From: Pseudomonas sp. FeN3W
GTDB taxonomy: Bacteria > Pseudomonadota > Gammaproteobacteria > Pseudomonadales > Pseudomonadaceae
Direction: 5' to 3'
DNA: 64,000 bases
Assembly (NCBI GenBank): GCA_030263805.2
Contig: CP136010.1
Location: 2,371,001 to 2,435,000, forward strand
The position numbers and the translations under genes are program-made. Below the pieces are notes generated by a model. That model did no database searches. It was given only the letters and a program-made list of their open reading frames with translations, and was not told the origin of the DNA. This document shows positions 35,189-43,573 of this stretch, piece after piece (the stretch's first letter is position 1; each line of letters begins with the position of its first letter).

Positions 35189-35959
35189 TCAGCCGTGCTC
35201 GAGCAGGTCGTGCAGCTCGACGAACTGCTGGCTCAGCTTGTGCCGCGGGTCCAGGTAGACCAGCGGCATGCAGGCCTGGTGCGATTCGCGCATCTTCACC
35301 GAACTCATCAGGTTGACCGGCAGCACCGGCAACCCCTCGCTCAGCAACTCGTCGATCATCTGTTGCGGCAGCGCGGCCCGCGGCTGGAATTGATTGACCA
35401 CGATGCCCTCGACCTCGAGCGCTTCGTTGTGGTCGTCCTTCATGTCTTCGATCTCGTCCAGCAGGCTGTACAGCGCCTGACGGGAAAAGCTGTCGCAGTC
35501 GAAGGGGATCAGGCAACGCTCGGCTGCGATCAGCGCCGAAACGGTATAGAAGTTCAGTGCCGGCGGTGTGTCGAGGTAGATGCGGTCGTAATCCTCGGCC
35601 AGGCCGTCGAGCAGTTTGCGCAGCTTGTTGATCTTGTGCTTGGCCTCCAGCTTGGGCTGCAGGTCGGCCAGCTCAGCCGTGGCGCTGATCAGGTGCAGGT
35701 TGTCGAAGGCCGTTTCGAGGATCGGCGGGCGCGCCTTCTTGCCCGCGGTACCGCCGGCGAGGATCTGCTTGAAGAAGTCGGCGATGCCAGTGGGAATGTC
35801 ATCGCCGGTCAGCCCGGTCAGGTAATGCGTGGAGTTGGCCTGCGCGTCCAGATCCACCAGCAGCGTGCGGTAGCCCTGCGATGCGCTGACCGCGGCCAGA
35901 TTGCAGGCGATGCTCGACTTGCCGACACCACCCTTCTGATTGAACACGACCCTGCGCAT
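35189..35959 (-). CDS. Orphan ParA family ATPase
   Basis: 256 residues. The deviant Walker A KGGVGKSS is near residue 9, with DLDAQANST and the Walker B-like IYLDTPPA. It resembles chromosomal ParA/Soj-like proteins but no parB-like gene or parS-like site is seen beside it, and the main parAB pair of pseudomonads is near the origin with gidAB. A role in positioning some cellular cargo is possible. The start MRRVVFNQKGG is well placed. Confidence 0.88.
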   Translation of the reverse strand: MRRVVFNQKGGVGKSSIACNLAAVSASQGYRTLLVDLDAQANSTHYLTGLTGDDIPTGIADFFKQILAGGTAGKKARPPILETAFDNLHLISATAELADLQPKLEAKHKINKLRKLLDGLAEDYDRIYLDTPPALNFYTVSALIAAERCLIPFDCDSFSRQALYSLLDEIEDMKDDHNEALEVEGIVVNQFQPRAALPQQMIDELLSEGLPVLPVNLMSSVKMRESHQACMPLVYLDPRHKLSQQFVELHDLLEHG

Positions 35960-36048
35960 GACCCGCCCCCCCCAAGAAACCCTGAGCGGTCGAGTCTATA
36001 CGGCAAATGTGACAGCCGGGTTACCCACGACGGCAAACCCGACCAAAG

Positions 36049-36843
36049 TCAGACCGCGACGGGCGCCTTGATGTGCGGATGTGCTTCGTAGCCGACCAAT
36101 TCGAAGTCCTCGAAACGGAAAGCGAACAGGTCCTTCACGTCCGGGTTGAGTTTCATGGTCGGCAGCGGCAGCGGCTCGCGGGTCAGCTGCAGGTCGGCCT
36201 GCTCCAGGTGATTGGCGTACAGATGGCAGTCGCCGCCGCTCCAGATGAACTCGCCCGGCTGCAGGTCGCAGACCTGCGCCACCATCAGCGTCAACAGCGC
36301 GTAGCTGGCGATGTTGAACGGCACGCCGAGAAAAATATCCGCCGAGCGCTGGTACAGCTGGCAGCTGAGCTTGCCTTCCGCGACGTAGAACTGGAACAGC
36401 GCGTGGCACGGCGGTAGCGCCATCTGCTCGACCAGCGCCGGGTTCCAGGCCGAAACGATCAGCCGGCGCGAGTCCGGATTCTTCTTGATCATCGCCAGCA
36501 GATTGGCGATCTGGTCGATGGATTCACCGTTCGGCGCCGGCCACGAACGCCATTGGTAGCCATAGACCGGGCCCAGTTCGCCGTTCTCATCGGCCCACTC
36601 ATCCCAGATGCGCACGCCGTTTTCCTTCAGGTACTTGATGTTGGTGTCGCCCTGAAGGAACCACAGCAGCTCGTGGATGATGGATTTGAGGTGGCACTTC
36701 TTGGTGGTGACCAGCGGAAAGCCTTCGGCCAGGTCGAAACGCATCTGATGGCCGAACACGCTGTAGGTGCCGGTGCCGGTGCGGTCGGTCTTGAAGGTGC
36801 CGTGTTCGCGCACGTGGCGCATCAGGTCGAGGTACTGTTTCAT
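36049..36843 (-). CDS. thyA: Thymidylate synthase
   Basis: 264 residues, the standard ThyA length. Catalytic Cys in LPPCHALFQFYV; the folate/dUMP region DRTGTGTYSVFGHQMRFDL and the phosphate-binding RRLIVSAWNP are intact. It methylates dUMP to dTMP using methylenetetrahydrofolate. lgt lies 105 bases upstream on the same strand, the common proteobacterial lgt–thyA pairing. Confidence 0.97.
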   Translation of the reverse strand: MKQYLDLMRHVREHGTFKTDRTGTGTYSVFGHQMRFDLAEGFPLVTTKKCHLKSIIHELLWFLQGDTNIKYLKENGVRIWDEWADENGELGPVYGYQWRSWPAPNGESIDQIANLLAMIKKNPDSRRLIVSAWNPALVEQMALPPCHALFQFYVAEGKLSCQLYQRSADIFLGVPFNIASYALLTLMVAQVCDLQPGEFIWSGGDCHLYANHLEQADLQLTREPLPLPTMKLNPDVKDLFAFRFEDFELVGYEAHPHIKAPVAV

Positions 36844-36948
36844 CGATTGACTCGAAGCAGGCGCCGAAGCGCGGTGAAAAGGCTGCGCGAATAGTAAAAG
36901 GCCTGCGCCCCGCTTGTCGCCCTCATGGCGACAGGCAGGGCTACGGAA

Positions 36949-37749
36949 TCAGGCCGGACCTTGGCTGGCGTCGCGGCGATAGCCCCAGGCGATCATCCCG
37001 GCACCGAGCAGCACCATCGGCACGCAGAGCAGCTGGCCCATGGTCAGCCAGCCGAACGCCAGGTAGCCCAGCTGCGCATCCGGCACGCGGACGAACTCGA
37101 CGATGAAGCGGAAGATGCCGTAGCACACCGCGAACAGTCCTGAAACCGCCATGGTCGGCCGCGGTTTGCGCGAATAGAGCCAGAGGATCACGAACAGCGC
37201 GACACCCTCCAGGGCGAACTGATAGAGCTGCGACGGGTGCCGCGCCAGTTGCTGCGGGTCGGTCGGGAAGACCATCGCCCAGGGCACGTCGGTGGCCTTG
37301 CCCCACAGCTCGGCATTGATGAAGTTGCCGATGCGCCCGGCGCCCAGGCCGATCGGCACGAACGGCGCGATGAAGTCCATCAGCTCGAAGAAGCTCTTGC
37401 CGTTGCGCCGGGCGAAGATCCAGCTGCACAACAGCACCCCGATCAAGCCGCCGTGGAACGACATGCCGCCCTTCCATACCTGCAGGATCAGGCTCGGCTG
37501 ATTGATGTAGGCGGCCAGGTCGTAGAACAGTACGTAACCCAGACGCCCACCGACGATCACCCCCATGGCGACCCAGAACACCAGGTCGGAGAGCTTGTCC
37601 TTCGGCCACTCGGGTGCGAAGCGCTGCACCCGCAGCGAAGCCAGCCACCAGGCGCCGCCGATGCCGATCAGGTACATCAGGCCATACCAGTGAATCTGCA
37701 AGGGGCCGATGGCGATGGCCACCGGGTCGATCTGCGGATAGGGCAGCAT
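36949..37749 (-). CDS. lgt: Prolipoprotein diacylglyceryl transferase
   Basis: 266 residues with about seven transmembrane helices. The Lgt signature GAGRIGNFINAELWGK and FHGGLIGVLL are present. It moves a diacylglyceryl group from phosphatidylglycerol to the lipobox Cys of prolipoproteins at the inner membrane. The start MLPYPQIDPVAIAIGPLQIHWYGLMYL is typical. The TauE-type gene ends 10 bases upstream. Confidence 0.96.
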   Translation of the reverse strand: MLPYPQIDPVAIAIGPLQIHWYGLMYLIGIGGAWWLASLRVQRFAPEWPKDKLSDLVFWVAMGVIVGGRLGYVLFYDLAAYINQPSLILQVWKGGMSFHGGLIGVLLCSWIFARRNGKSFFELMDFIAPFVPIGLGAGRIGNFINAELWGKATDVPWAMVFPTDPQQLARHPSQLYQFALEGVALFVILWLYSRKPRPTMAVSGLFAVCYGIFRFIVEFVRVPDAQLGYLAFGWLTMGQLLCVPMVLLGAGMIAWGYRRDASQGPA

Positions 37750-37759
37750 CCGTTACTCC

Positions 37760-38542
37760 TCAAACCAGAAAATTGATGCCGACGCTCACCAGCAGCAGGG
37801 CGAACAGGCGTCTCAGGACCCTGGCCGACAGCCGGTGCGCGAGGTTCGCGCCGATACGGGCGAAGAACATGCTGGTGATGGCGATGCCGACCAGCGCCGG
37901 CAGATAGACGTAGCCGAAGCTCCATTCCGGCAGGCGCGGGTCGTTCCAGCCGACCAGCATGAAGCTCAGCGCGCCAGAGATGGCGATCGGCAGGCCGCAG
38001 GCCGCGGAAGTCGCCACCGCCTGCTGCATCGGCACGCTGCGCCAGCTGAGGAAGGGCACCGTCAGCGAACCACCGCCGATGCCGAAGATCGCCGAGGCCC
38101 AGCCGACCACCACGCCGGCCACGGTCAGCCCTGGCTTGCCCGGCACGCCACGCGAAGCCCTGGGCTTGAAGTCGAACAGCATCTGGATCGCCATGAGGAT
38201 GGCGAACACGCCGATGATCTTCTGCAGCAGCGGCCCCTGGATGGCCGCCGCGGTCAGCGAGCCGAGCGCGGCGCCGAAGAGGATGCCGACGGTCATCCAC
38301 AACACGATCGGCCAGCGCACCGCGCCCCTGCGGTGGTGCGCCAGGATCGAATTGATCGAGGTGAAGACGATCGACGCCAGCGAGGTGCCGACGGCCAGGT
38401 GGGTCAGCACCTGGTCCGAAAAGCCGTGCGCGGTGAAGCTCAGGACCAGCACCGGGACGATGATCATTCCGCCGCCGACGCCGAACAGCCCGGCCAGCAC
38501 ACCGGCGAAGCCCCCCAGCAGCAGATACAGCAGAAACTCCAT
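37760..38542 (-). CDS. TauE/SafE-type sulfite exporter family membrane protein
   Basis: 260 residues from the ATG at 38542 (MEFLLYLLLGGFAGVLAGLFGVGGG). It has the two GxFGxGGG-like repeats of the family (LAGLFGVGGGMIIVP and SAIFGIGGGSLTVPFL) and about eight helices. Substrates of the family are small organic or sulfur anions; which one is unknown. It is directly upstream of lgt. The open frame continues into the heptad repeat at 38590–38636, which is not coding. Confidence 0.88.
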   Translation of the reverse strand: MEFLLYLLLGGFAGVLAGLFGVGGGMIIVPVLVLSFTAHGFSDQVLTHLAVGTSLASIVFTSINSILAHHRRGAVRWPIVLWMTVGILFGAALGSLTAAAIQGPLLQKIIGVFAILMAIQMLFDFKPRASRGVPGKPGLTVAGVVVGWASAIFGIGGGSLTVPFLSWRSVPMQQAVATSAACGLPIAISGALSFMLVGWNDPRLPEWSFGYVYLPALVGIAITSMFFARIGANLAHRLSARVLRRLFALLLVSVGINFLV

Positions 38543-38589
38543 GTGGGCCCATCTCGCCAGACAAAGGCGGCATGGTAGCTGAAAAACGG

Positions 38590-38636
38590 GCTGGAAGCTG
38601 GAAGCTGGAAGCTGGAAGCTGGAAGCTGGAAGCTGG
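38590..38636. repeat. Tandem heptanucleotide repeat (GCTGGAA)n
   Basis: Six perfect GCTGGAA units from 38590 to 38631 plus a partial seventh. It lies between the divergent TauE-type and NRDE genes. Downstream GCTTCAAGC and GCCTGAAGC complete a palindromic pattern similar to those at 25770 and 49065. Confidence 0.9.
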
Positions 38637-38700
38637 GCGAGGTTGCCGAAGCAGTCGCTTGGCTTCAAGCTTGTCGCTTCGAGCCTGAAGCTGAGCAATC

Positions 38701-39456
38701 ATGTGCCTGATCGTTTTCGCCTGGCGCCCCGGCCATACCCAACCGCTGGTGGTCGCCGCCAACCGCGACGAGTTCCACGCTCGCCCGAGCCTGCCGCTGG
38801 GGCGTTGGGAGGATGCACCCTGGGTCATCGGCGGTCGCGACCTGCAGGCTGGCGGCACCTGGATGGGCGTCACCACCGGCGGACGCTTCGCCGCACTGAC
38901 CAACATTCGCGCACCCGGCCAGGCGAACGGCCCACGCTCGCGCGGCGAGCTGCCGGAGCATTACCTGCGCGGGAACTTGCCGCCGGCCGACTACCTCGCC
39001 GAGCTGGCCGGGCGCCGCAGCGACTATGCCGGCTTCAACCTGCTGGTCGGCGATCGGCAGGCACTCTGGCATCTGGACTCGCATAGCGGCGAGGCGACGG
39101 CCTTGCCGCCTGGCGTCTATGGTCTGTCCAACGCCGGCCTCGACACACCCTGGCCCAAGCTGAGAAAAGCCCGCGCAGCATTGGCGGCCAACCTCGATCC
39201 GGCGGCTCCTGAGCAACTGCTCGCTCTGCTGGCGGACCCAAGCCCAGCGGCCGAGCATGAACTGCCGCAGACCGGCGTGCCGCTGGAATGGGAAAGGCGG
39301 CTGTCGAGCATTTTCATCGCCAGCCCGGAATATGGCACACGCGCCAGCACAGCGCTGATCAGTCATGCCGACGGGGTGCTGGACATCGTGGAGCGTAGTT
39401 TCGGCCCGGACGGCCCAGTGGGCGAGGTGCGCTACCGCCACCCGCCAACGAGCTGA
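38701..39456 (+). CDS. NRDE (TANGO2-like) family protein
   Basis: 251 residues starting MCLIVFAWRPGHTQPLVVAANRDEF, the defining N-terminal Cys and NRDE motif (as ANRDE) of the family. WVIGGRDLQAGGTWMGVTTGGRFAALTN also matches. Eukaryotic TANGO2 acts in heme or lipid handling; the bacterial role is unclear. If the initiator Met is removed, Cys2 would be exposed as in Ntn-hydrolases, which the fold resembles. Divergent from the TauE-type gene. Confidence 0.9.
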   Translation: MCLIVFAWRPGHTQPLVVAANRDEFHARPSLPLGRWEDAPWVIGGRDLQAGGTWMGVTTGGRFAALTNIRAPGQANGPRSRGELPEHYLRGNLPPADYLAELAGRRSDYAGFNLLVGDRQALWHLDSHSGEATALPPGVYGLSNAGLDTPWPKLRKARAALAANLDPAAPEQLLALLADPSPAAEHELPQTGVPLEWERRLSSIFIASPEYGTRASTALISHADGVLDIVERSFGPDGPVGEVRYRHPPTS

Positions 39457-39475
39457 ATGGCAGGCGGCGGATCGC

Positions 39476-41749
39476 TCAGACGGCGGCGGACGGATTGATC
39501 AGCTTGCTCAGACCGAGGTTGCGCAAGGTCAGCTGAACCGTGCTGTGGATGACCTGCGGACTGTCCAGCAGCATGACCCGCGCCAGCAGCTGCTGGGCGG
39601 TGTCCATGCTGACCTGGCGCAGCAGCCATTTCACCTTGGGCAGGTTGGTGGCGTTCATCGACAGGCTGTCGAAGCCCATCGCCAGCAGCAGCATGGCCGC
39701 CGCCGGATCGCCCGCCATCTCGCCGCAGATGCTCACCGGCTTGCCCTCGCCATGGGCTTCCTTGACCACGCGCTGCAGCGCTTCGAGCACGGCCGGGTGC
39801 AGATAGTCGTAGAGGTCGGCGACCCGCGGGTTGTTGCGATCCACGGCCAGCAGGTATTGCGTGAGGTCGTTCGAGCCGACCGAGATGAAGTCCACCATGC
39901 GTGCCAGCTCGCGGGTCAGGTAGACCGCCGCCGGCACTTCGATCATGACGCCGACCGGCGGCATGATCACATCCAGGCCTTCGTCGCGCACCTCGCACCA
40001 GGCACGGTGAATCAGATGCAGCGCCTCTTCCAGTTCTCGGATGCCGGAGATCATCGGCAAGAGGATGCGCAGGTTGTTCAGCCCGGCGCTGGCCTTGAGC
40101 ATGGCGCGGGTCTGCAGCAGGAAGATCTCGGGATGGTCGAGGGTGACGCGGATACCGCGCCAGCCGAGGAACGGGTTCTCTTCCTTGATCGGGAAGTACG
40201 GCAGGCATTTGTCGCCGCCGATGTCGAGGCTGCGCATGGTCACCGGCAGTGGATGGAAGGCTTCCAGCTGCTCGCGGTAGATCGCCATCTGCTCCTTCTC
40301 GCTGGGGAAGCGCTCCTTGATCATGAACGGCACTTCGGTGCGATACAGACCGACACCCTCGGCGCCGCGCTCCTGCGCACGCACCACATCGGCGAGCAGG
40401 CCGGTATTCACCCACAGCGGAATACGATGACCGTCGACGGTTTCGCACGGCAGCTCGCGCAGCACGTCGAGCCCGGCGGAGAGCTGGCGCTCCTGCTCGG
40501 CCAGCACTTCGTACTGCTCGCGCAGGACCTTGCCCGGGTTGGTGATGATCTCGCCGCGATAGCCGTCGATGATCAGCTCGATGCCGTCGACCTTGGAATA
40601 CGGCAGGTCCACCGCGCCCATCACCGTCGGAATGCCCATGGCCCGGGCGAGGATGGCGACGTGGGAGTTGCTCGAACCCAGCACCGAGACCATGCCCACC
40701 AGCTTGCCCTCGGGGACCTCGCCGAGCATCGCCGGCGAGAGCTCCTCACTGACCAGAATGGTCTTGTCGGGATAGGTCAGCGTCTGTTGACGTGCCTCCT
40801 GCAGGTAGGCGAGCAGGCGCCGGCCGATGTCCTTGACGTCCGATGCGCGCTCGCGCAGGTAGGCGTCGTCCATCATTTCGAAGCGCCGCACGTGCTCGCT
40901 GACCACCTGACGCAGCGCGCCCTGCGCCCACTGGCCGGTGCGGATGACCTTGGTCACTTCGCCGCCCAGGGCGGAATCGTCGAGCATCATCAGGTAGACG
41001 TCGAACAGCGCGCGCTCTTCCTTGCGCATCTGCGTGGCGAGCTTTTCCGAGAGCGTGCGCATGTCGGCGCGCACGGCTTCCAGCGCGGCTTCGAAGAGCG
41101 TCAGCTCGGCATCGATGTTATCGATGTTCTTGTCCGGCACCACCTCCAGATCAGCCGGCGGCAGCACCACCACGGCGGTTCCGACGCCGGCGCCCGGAGC
41201 GCCCGGAATGCCGATGAAGCGGGTTTCCTGAATACCCTTGCCCTGCCGGCCGAGCCCGCGGATCGAACCGGTCGCCTCGGCATGGGCGATGACGCCGGCG
41301 AGCTGCGCGCTCATGGTGACGAGGAAGGCTTCTTCACCCTCGTCGAACTGGCGGCGTTCCTTCTGCTGGATGACCAGTACGCCCATCACCCGCCGGTGGT
41401 GGATGATCGGCGCGCCGAGAAAGGAGGCGTAGCGTTCCTCGCCGGTTTCGGCGAAGTAGCGATAGCGGGGGTGTTCGGAGGCGTGTTCGAGGTTGAGCGG
41501 CTCTTCGCGGGTGCCGACCAGGCCGACCAGGCCTTCGTTGGGCGCCATGCTGACCTTGCCGATGGCGCGCTTGTTGAGGCCTTCGGTGGCCATCAGGACG
41601 AAGCGTTCGGTTTCCGGATCGAGCAGATAGACCGAGCAGACCTGGCTACCCATGGCCTCCCTGACTCTCAGCACGATGATGCCCAACGCCGCCTTGAGGT
41701 CCTTGGCGGCATTCACTTCCTGGACAATCTTGCGCAGCGTGCCGAGCAT
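39476..41749 (-). CDS. ptsP: Phosphoenolpyruvate–protein phosphotransferase, nitrogen PTS (EI-Ntr)
   Basis: 757 residues. A GAF domain (about 1–160) precedes the EI core. The phospho-accepting His is in GSSNSHVAILARAMGIPTVMG (about 360), and the PEP-binding barrel includes GVGLYRTEVPFM, MRSLDIGGDKCLPYF and SVGSNDLTQYLLAVDRNNP. It starts the PtsP–PtsO–PtsN phosphorelay that links nitrogen and carbon status to potassium transport and virulence regulation. It follows rppH by 24 bases, the conserved rppH–ptsP pairing. Confidence 0.97.
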   Translation of the reverse strand: MLGTLRKIVQEVNAAKDLKAALGIIVLRVREAMGSQVCSVYLLDPETERFVLMATEGLNKRAIGKVSMAPNEGLVGLVGTREEPLNLEHASEHPRYRYFAETGEERYASFLGAPIIHHRRVMGVLVIQQKERRQFDEGEEAFLVTMSAQLAGVIAHAEATGSIRGLGRQGKGIQETRFIGIPGAPGAGVGTAVVVLPPADLEVVPDKNIDNIDAELTLFEAALEAVRADMRTLSEKLATQMRKEERALFDVYLMMLDDSALGGEVTKVIRTGQWAQGALRQVVSEHVRRFEMMDDAYLRERASDVKDIGRRLLAYLQEARQQTLTYPDKTILVSEELSPAMLGEVPEGKLVGMVSVLGSSNSHVAILARAMGIPTVMGAVDLPYSKVDGIELIIDGYRGEIITNPGKVLREQYEVLAEQERQLSAGLDVLRELPCETVDGHRIPLWVNTGLLADVVRAQERGAEGVGLYRTEVPFMIKERFPSEKEQMAIYREQLEAFHPLPVTMRSLDIGGDKCLPYFPIKEENPFLGWRGIRVTLDHPEIFLLQTRAMLKASAGLNNLRILLPMISGIRELEEALHLIHRAWCEVRDEGLDVIMPPVGVMIEVPAAVYLTRELARMVDFISVGSNDLTQYLLAVDRNNPRVADLYDYLHPAVLEALQRVVKEAHGEGKPVSICGEMAGDPAAAMLLLAMGFDSLSMNATNLPKVKWLLRQVSMDTAQQLLARVMLLDSPQVIHSTVQLTLRNLGLSKLINPSAAV

Positions 41750-41773
41750 GCTCAGAGGCTTTCTCCCCGAATC

Positions 41774-42253
41774 TCAGTCCCGCACCGGTAGACGCGGTGC
41801 GAGTTCTTTAAGTGCGCGACGATAGACCTCGCGCTTGAAGGTGACCACCTGTCCCAGCGGGTACCAGTAGCTGACCCAGCGCCAGCCGTCGAACTCCGGT
41901 TTGCCGGTCAGGTCCATGCGTACACGCTCTTCGGCGCCGGTCAGGCGCAGCAGAAACCACTTCTGTTTCTGTCCGATGCACAGCGGCTGGCTATGGGTAC
42001 GCACCAGGCGTTGCGGCAGACGATAGCGCAACCAGCCACGGGTGCAGGCGAGGATTTTCACATCCTGCTCTTCCAGGCCGACTTCTTCGTTGAGTTCGCG
42101 AAACAGGGCTTCTTCCGGCGTTTCACGGGCATTGATCCCGCCTTGCGGGAACTGCCAGGCATCCTGATTGATCCGCCTGGCCCACAGCACCTGACCGACA
42201 TCGTTGGTCAGGATGATGCCGACGTTCGGGCGAAAACCATCGGAGTCGATCAC
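41774..42253 (-). CDS. rppH: RNA pyrophosphohydrolase
   Basis: 159 residues starting at a GTG at 42253 (V/M-IDSDGFRPNVGIILTN), the conserved Pseudomonas start; the longer open frame to 42391 adds unconserved residues. The Nudix box GGINARETPEEALFRELNEEVGL is complete. RppH removes pyrophosphate from triphosphorylated mRNA 5' ends and so triggers RNase E decay. Upstream of ptsP. Confidence 0.95.
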   Translation of the reverse strand: MIDSDGFRPNVGIILTNDVGQVLWARRINQDAWQFPQGGINARETPEEALFRELNEEVGLEEQDVKILACTRGWLRYRLPQRLVRTHSQPLCIGQKQKWFLLRLTGAEERVRMDLTGKPEFDGWRWVSYWYPLGQVVTFKREVYRRALKELAPRLPVRD

Positions 42254-42436
42254 GGCATACAACCTCGCAGACGCATGTCGCGGCATTGTTCCACAAAACC
42301 GCGATAAGCCGAAAGCACGGCAAGCCGCCGTTCGGCACGTACCCACACGCTCGGCGAGGGGCCGCCCGAGGCTGCGCGCAAGGCGTTGCAACCGGTATGC
42401 TTGGCGCTGCCCTGACCATCCTCGAGGAAATCATCC

Positions 42437-43090
42437 GTGCGCCTGGCTCTATTCGATCTCGACAACACCCTGCTGGCCGGTGACAGCGACCACGCCTGGG
42501 GCGAATACCTCTGCCAGCGCGGCATCGTCGATCCGACTCAGTACAAGGCACGCAACGACGCCTTCTATCAGGATTACCTGGCCGGCAATCTCGACGTGCA
42601 CGCCTACCAGAACTTCTGCCAGGAATTGCTCGGCCGCAGCGAGATGGCGCAACTGCAGCAGTGGCACGACGAATTCATGCAGGACTTCATCGAGCCCATC
42701 GTGCTGAGCAAGGGCGAGGCGCTGCTACGCCAGCATCTGGAGGCGGGCGACCGGGTGGTGATCATAACCGCCACCAATCGCTTCATCACCGGACCGATCG
42801 CCGCTCGCCTGGGCGTCGACACCCTGCTGGCGACCGAATGCGAGATGCGCGACGGCCGCTACACCGGCCGTCTGACCGACATCCCCTGCTTCCAGGAAGG
42901 CAAGGTCCAGCGCATCGAGCGCTGGCTGGCGGAAACCGAGCAGACCCTCGAAGGCAGCTACTTCTACAGCGATTCGCGTAACGATCTGCCACTGCTGCAA
43001 CGCGTCACCCACCCGGTGGCCGTGGACCCGGACCCGGTGCTGCGCGAGATCGCCAGCGAACGTGGCTGGCAGATCATTTCGCTGCGCTGA
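42437..43090 (+). CDS. HAD-IB family phosphatase
   Basis: 217 residues. Motif I FDLDNTLLAGD (nucleophile Asp), motif II IITATNRF, and motif III/IV YSDSRNDLPLL are in place. The SerB-like cap region at about 20–80 is short. It is conserved next to rppH in pseudomonads. Phosphoserine phosphatase-like or other small-molecule phosphatase activity is plausible but the substrate is not shown by sequence. Confidence 0.9.
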   Translation: MRLALFDLDNTLLAGDSDHAWGEYLCQRGIVDPTQYKARNDAFYQDYLAGNLDVHAYQNFCQELLGRSEMAQLQQWHDEFMQDFIEPIVLSKGEALLRQHLEAGDRVVIITATNRFITGPIAARLGVDTLLATECEMRDGRYTGRLTDIPCFQEGKVQRIERWLAETEQTLEGSYFYSDSRNDLPLLQRVTHPVAVDPDPVLREIASERGWQIISLR

Positions 43091-43123
43091 ACCAGCGCGG
43101 CAGCCATGCCCGAGCCGGTCGAA

Positions 43124-43552
43124 TCAGACAGGCTTGGCGCCCATCAGGGCGGTGATGGCAATCAGCACGACCAGCACCAGCACAGCATAGATAGCGGCGT
43201 TACGCGCCGCGCTGGCGTTGCCCGGCGCCTGCCAGGCGGCAAGACGCCCGGCCAGCAGCAGGACCAGGGGGATCAGCACGAGGAACAGCACGGCGCAGGC
43301 CAACAACCAGAACTGGCCCAGCGGCCATCCGGCCAGATGCGTCAGCCACCAGCCGGTCACCGGCAGCGATAGGCCGATCACCGCCAGCAGCGGCAGGGAC
43401 AGTCGGCGGGTGCGCTGCAGCTTGCGTTGCAGCACGGCCTGGTCGCCGCCGCGGCCGGCCTTCCACAGCATCAGCAGATGCACGATGACCCCCAGCAGCA
43501 ACAGCACTGCAGTCGCGCCATGAATGATTCTGAGGGTGAGGTAGTGGTCCAT
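43124..43552 (-). CDS. DUF2269-type four-helix membrane protein
   Basis: 142 residues with four hydrophobic segments (about 8–28, 52–70, 82–105 and 118–138). His10-containing RIIHGATAVLLLLGVIVHLLMLW and GWWLTHLAGW suggest a CopD/cytochrome b-like membrane fold, as in DUF2269. Function unknown. Same strand and 21 bases downstream of ilvA. Confidence 0.75.
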   Translation of the reverse strand: MDHYLTLRIIHGATAVLLLLGVIVHLLMLWKAGRGGDQAVLQRKLQRTRRLSLPLLAVIGLSLPVTGWWLTHLAGWPLGQFWLLACAVLFLVLIPLVLLLAGRLAAWQAPGNASAARNAAIYAVLVLVVLIAITALMGAKPV

Positions 43553-43573
43553 TTGCCTTCCTTTTAAGCTCGT

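Noticed and set aside
38590..38636. CRISPR-like repeated units
   Set aside because: The unit is only 7 bases with no spacers; it is a simple tandem repeat.
39365..41791. 808-codon plus-strand frame
   Set aside because: Antisense of ptsP, with no recognisable domain.
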